From: Adiantum capillus-veneris
Lineage: Eukaryota > Streptophyta > Polypodiopsida > Polypodiales > Pteridaceae
Assembly: GCA_014529385.2 (NCBI GenBank)
Contig: CM043954.1
Coordinates: forward strand, 90,981,747 to 91,045,746
Length of the DNA stretch: 64,000 nt
Reading direction: 5' to 3'
This document shows, one piece after another, positions 60,556 to 64,000 of this stretch; the first letter of the stretch is position 1; every line of letters begins with the position of its first letter. A model generated the notes under the pieces. That model saw only the letters and a list, made by a program, of their open reading frames with translations, was not told where the DNA came from and ran no database searches. Made by a program: the position numbers and the translations under genes.

Positions 60556-62250
60556 CAGTCTCTAGAAGAAGCACAAGTTGCACTCACCAAAGTGATGTTT
60601 TTCACTGGAAGTGCTCTAGTTATGGTAGACAGCAATCATTGGAAGTCTGGAAGAAAACCGATGAGTTTGGCCCAAGATTTTTAGCCCCTTTGTACCACAC
60701 TATACAAAATGATCTCTTTGACAAAAAAGCTACATCAAAGTCAAATATCATGTTTCCAAAACAATACTTCGGAATATTTTGCTTGCAGGATGCACAATTG
60801 TGAGTGATGGTTTGTCTAATGTTCAAAGAAGACCAATGATCAATGTAACGCTGGTTTGTCTAAGGGGAGAAACGTTCATAAAGGCGATTGGCAGTTCTTG
60901 TGCAATTTAAAATGGCAAATATACTTATGAGGTCTTGATTAATGTATTAAAGAAATGGAAGCTGAACATGTCGTTCAAGTAGTCATGGACAATGCGAAGA
61001 ACTATAAAGATGCTAGAAAATCAATAAAAAAGTTCTTTCCACACATTTTTTCCAATGGTTGTAATACACATAGCTTAAACTTGGTGCTAAAGGATTGGTA
61101 CACTAGTGAAGAAACCACATGGTTCACCAAAATAATTGATACAGCGCGACAAATTGTGAACTTTATCTTGAAACGACAAAGAGTGCTCAATTTGTACAGA
61201 ATGCACATGTCAGTGATGTTGAAACTTCCTACTAAAACTCGGTTTTGCACACTCTTTTATACAATGGAATCACTTCTCCGTCATAAGTGCATTGTGATTG
61301 ACACTTTCAATTGCACGGCCTTTGACGAATGGCAGCTTGAGCAGAAAGAAAAGCTGAAAGAGAAAATAACGTATCTACGTGAGTCCATAAACAAGGCTTC
61401 TTGGTGGAGGAGTGTAATGGATGCATACCATGCATTGGTGCCGGTTATGTTCATGATTTACAACCAGGCATCAAATATGGGCAAAGTGTGGATGACATGG
61501 TGGTCAGTCCAACAAAGTCTTGAAAATCCCGAGGAGCTAAAAGAGTCTGTAGGAGAGAAGGAGTGGCGACTACCATTATCTGTAAAACAACAAAGAAATG
61601 GAAGAGCGATCATAGTCTACTCCATAGTGTGGCTTACATGCTCAATCCGGAGTATTGGAATTTAGATCCGATGCCCAATATAGAGGTGGTCAATACTTTC
61701 GATCACGTGGTCAACATGTTCTATTCCAATGTTTAGGACCAAATTGATTGTATCAAAGAAATGAGTGCATTTAGACTAAAAGAAGGTCCTTTTGTGAATG
61801 ATTTTGTATAGTCAATGGAAAAAGAGCAACCTGCATGGGAATGGTGGATGATGAATGGTTGAGAGCATTACTCAACCTTATGTCCCCTTGCAATGAAAGT
61901 ACTAGCGCAATGTGCAACAAACTCAAGTTCGAAGAGAAACTGGACTATGTATAGATATGTTCATAGCACTATTTGCAATAGATTATTAGTAGACAGAGCA
62001 AAAAAATTAGTGTATATGTTTTGCAACAAAAAGATATTGCATCACATTGAAAGTGTTGGCTAGAGGAGTAAATGTTAACCTGGGTGTATGATTGTTAAAA
62101 CGAATATGAAGAAGAGTTCAATGTCTATGTATCTCAATGCACTATAGACAAAATAGAAGAGAATCTGTTAATAGATGTGGAAGTTGAATTACAAGAAGAC
62201 CCACAACACTCGGACTCAGAACAAGATAACAACTTCACAAATTCAATATA
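60556..62250 (+). pseudogene. hAT transposase, central and C-terminal part, copy B
   Basis: DUF659 region in broken frames to 60950. An open stretch of 237 codons then runs from 60955 (VVMDNAKNYKDARK, NGCNTHSLNLVLKDWYTSEE, MTWWSVQQSLENPEELKESV), better preserved than in copy A. After 61665 the dimerisation domain (EWWMMNG, NSSSKRNWTMYRYVHST, KKLVYMFCNKKI) is legible but has several stops. Same family as 13948-16139; inactive. Confidence 0.85.
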
Positions 62251-62399
62251 GCTTGAGAGTAGAATGAAGATTGTGTCAAAAACCATTATGAGAGATCTTG
62301 CATTCAATGTGTTTTGATCATAAACATTGCTTCATAGTAGTGATTATACATAATTTGTCGATCTCAATTGTTATGCTCAGAACCTGCATCTTTGTTACC

Positions 62400-63384
62400 A
62401 AATAGATTTCTAATTGTGCTAGGGGTGTCTTGGCGGGCGTGCTTAAATTTATACTCATTTGCCATGCCAAACATATAATATATTCCTTGTGGAATATCTT
62501 GTGAATAGATTGCACATTAGCTACTATTTTGTCTTTAAACAAATTAAACACATGAGGTGATAATAATGGCCATGTGCCAATGTATAGAATCCACTCCATC
62601 CATCAAAATTCTTGTAGCAAAGTGCACATTGGGAAGATGAAGATGCATCCAATTGCAACACAGAAATCAACTTTGGATGCAGGACGAGGTGACTAATGTG
62701 TGTCCCTTGTACATGCGGAGGATTCACTTGATGTGTCACATTCTGAATATCCTGGCTTAATCAATGAATACTTTTCTCCATTCGAACCTTGGATGCTTAG
62801 GGTGTTTGGGTTGCTACAGATATCCGTGTTATTTATGTATCTTTCGTTGCCAGTTGTGTCATTAAAATATCTTTCTTTCTTTTTAATTGTATGTCGGCCC
62901 CTTCAGCTATCCATGCGAGCTCATCCCGTGTGAATGTGACACAACTTATCCTGGTATTATGGTAGTCACAGTTGTCTCCTTTGAGGAGAATTCTATTGGT
63001 TGTTGCTGCATAAAATGCACATAGAACATTTTTGTAAAATACAACACACAATCTGCATTGTACAATGGATAGCTAAAAAATATGAAGTAGATCCTCTCAA
63101 CGTTATCTTTGATTACTTTGTGAAGGCACTTCAATACTTTCCATCGTCCTTTCTTTATCTCCGCATCCTCACATGGCCATATTGTTTTAATCATATCCTT
63201 GGTCACTTCTTTATTGATATCTTTCCATTGAAAATGGTTTGGATTTTCCCAAAACATTGCACATTGCTTGTTGTTCTGACATACCATGCGCTAGAGATTT
63301 TATGCACTGAACCGCATTAACAACCACTTGTTGTTGATCATATGGCACCGTTTGGGTACCACAAGCTTGTTCTTCATCAGCCAT
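62400..63384 (-). pseudogene. RING-finger cargo gene, copy B (degraded)
   Basis: Start MADEEQACGTQ at 63384, then QQQVVVNAVQCIKSLAHG. After a frameshift: FQWKDINKEVTKDMI, WPCEDAEIKKGRWKV, ERIYFIFFSYPLYNADC. After another: VTHQVNPPHVQGTHISHLV and the finger CALCYKNFDGWSGFYT-LAHGHYYHLMC. The third Cys ligand is His here, and a TAG follows before the last Cys pair, so the RING is destroyed although copy A keeps all eight ligands. Confidence 0.6.
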
Positions 63385-63733
63385 AGTATCTTAGAGCTAC
63401 AATGCACAAATAGACAAATATTCAATATTTTTGACAAAACATTATTCTAATGATCAATAGTCTCAAAGATACCACAACATGTCGTATCTTAGTTCAATCA
63501 AATATTCTATAATTGATGCAAAAAACAAAATCACAACTAATCCAATTGAGCCACAAGACAATTGACTAAAGACATATAGATTCAAATATACTACAAATGA
63601 CTCAATGAGGTGAACCACCCCAAACCCAGATAATAGACTTTAATGCAAATAAAATACACAGACAACAAGACAAAATATGAAGTACAAATATTCAGGCCAC
63701 TTAAAAAGACGGTGCAAGTTCAACAAGTGATTG

Positions 63734-64000
63734 CTAGACAGGATTAGGGTTTGTCTTTAGATGCTCTTTGAAAAAGATCAAAACATCTGATGCGTTTCTT
63801 CTAGCTTCCCGCTCTCTTAACTTCATCCAACAGTCCACTTTTATCTGAATAGCCTTCATGGAATCTTGATCGGGGTGGTAAAATTCTTCTTCTGGGAAAC
63901 AAACTTTTCTAGCTGCACTCCAAAAGTCTATTAACATGTCAAATAGAAAACCTAATGCATAAATTCCGCTTGTTTTTTTGTATGCATATGTGCATCGTGG
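63734..64000 (-). pseudogene. Kinase cargo gene, C-lobe end, copy B (runs off the window)
   Basis: The final ~67 codons before a TAG at 63734 (FWSAARKV, MKAIQIKVDCWMKLRERE, NASDVLIFFKEHLKTN) match the C-terminus of the kinase gene in copy A. The catalytic region lies beyond the window end. It shows that the kinase is part of both element copies. Confidence 0.65.

Larger units (their letters stand above)
43351..64000 (+). mobile_element. hAT-type DNA transposon, copy B, split by a gypsy element
   Basis: The left portion (43351-45083) matches copy A from its left end through the transposase N-terminus. The right portion (60537 onward) resumes exactly where the left stops, shown by alignment to 14395-14430 of copy A, and runs off the window inside the kinase gene. 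The 15.5-kb between is the gypsy insertion. Overall organisation (transposase plus, RING and kinase minus) is as in copy A. The right end is outside the window. Confidence 0.8.

Overview
The window looks like a repeat-rich nuclear segment of a land plant with a large genome. The evidence is plant-type LTR retrotransposons (Ty1/copia with a YVDD reverse transcriptase, a Ty3/gypsy chromovirus with a chromodomain, Tat/Athila-like elements), hAT DNA transposons with BED and DUF659 domains, long (GA)n microsatellites, and one intact plant receptor-like kinase. The size of the nested elements would fit a fern, lycophyte or gymnosperm, but the sequence alone does not settle the species. There is no CRISPR array, tRNA gene, rRNA gene or bacterial operon.

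Layout. 1-3.1 kb: degenerate DNA with one gag relic. 3.1-5.3 kb: a small gag-only LTR element bounded by a perfect 5-bp target duplication (TTATG). 7.8-11.3 kb: an LTR and a long, RT-less, coiled-coil gag-like frame. 11.5-12.1 kb: three copies of a 22-bp palindrome. 12.7-20.8 kb: hAT copy A, with a plus-strand transposase and, on the minus strand, a RING-H2 gene and a protein-kinase gene, followed by two repeat arrays. 21.9-34.4 kb: a minus-strand Tat-like LTR element (RNase H, integrase, a protease in an unexpected place, a giant gag-like frame with internal repeats, a long leader, a tRNA-Asp-type primer site and an LTR). Its RT region is replaced by an antisense, apparently spliced gene fragment and a foldback element. 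34.8-38.3 kb: gag relic of a related element. 38.6-39.35 kb: copia RNase H relic. 41.5-42.9 kb: the only convincing intact host gene, a SOBIR1-like receptor kinase without leucine-rich repeats. 43.35 kb to the window end: hAT copy B, split by a 15.5-kb gypsy chromovirus (45.08-60.54 kb). The gypsy element itself contains a 5.3-kb copia element (48.67-53.96 kb) and a 747-bp non-autonomous DNA transposon inside one LTR.

Most coding sequence is broken by stops or frameshifts, so most entries are pseudogenes. The most interesting feature is that both hAT copies carry the same two minus-strand cargo genes, a protein kinase-like protein and a RING-finger protein, tail-to-tail with the transposase. 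This suggests they belong to the element family and are not a single chance capture. The nesting gives a clear relative chronology: hAT B first, then gypsy, then copia and the small DNA element.
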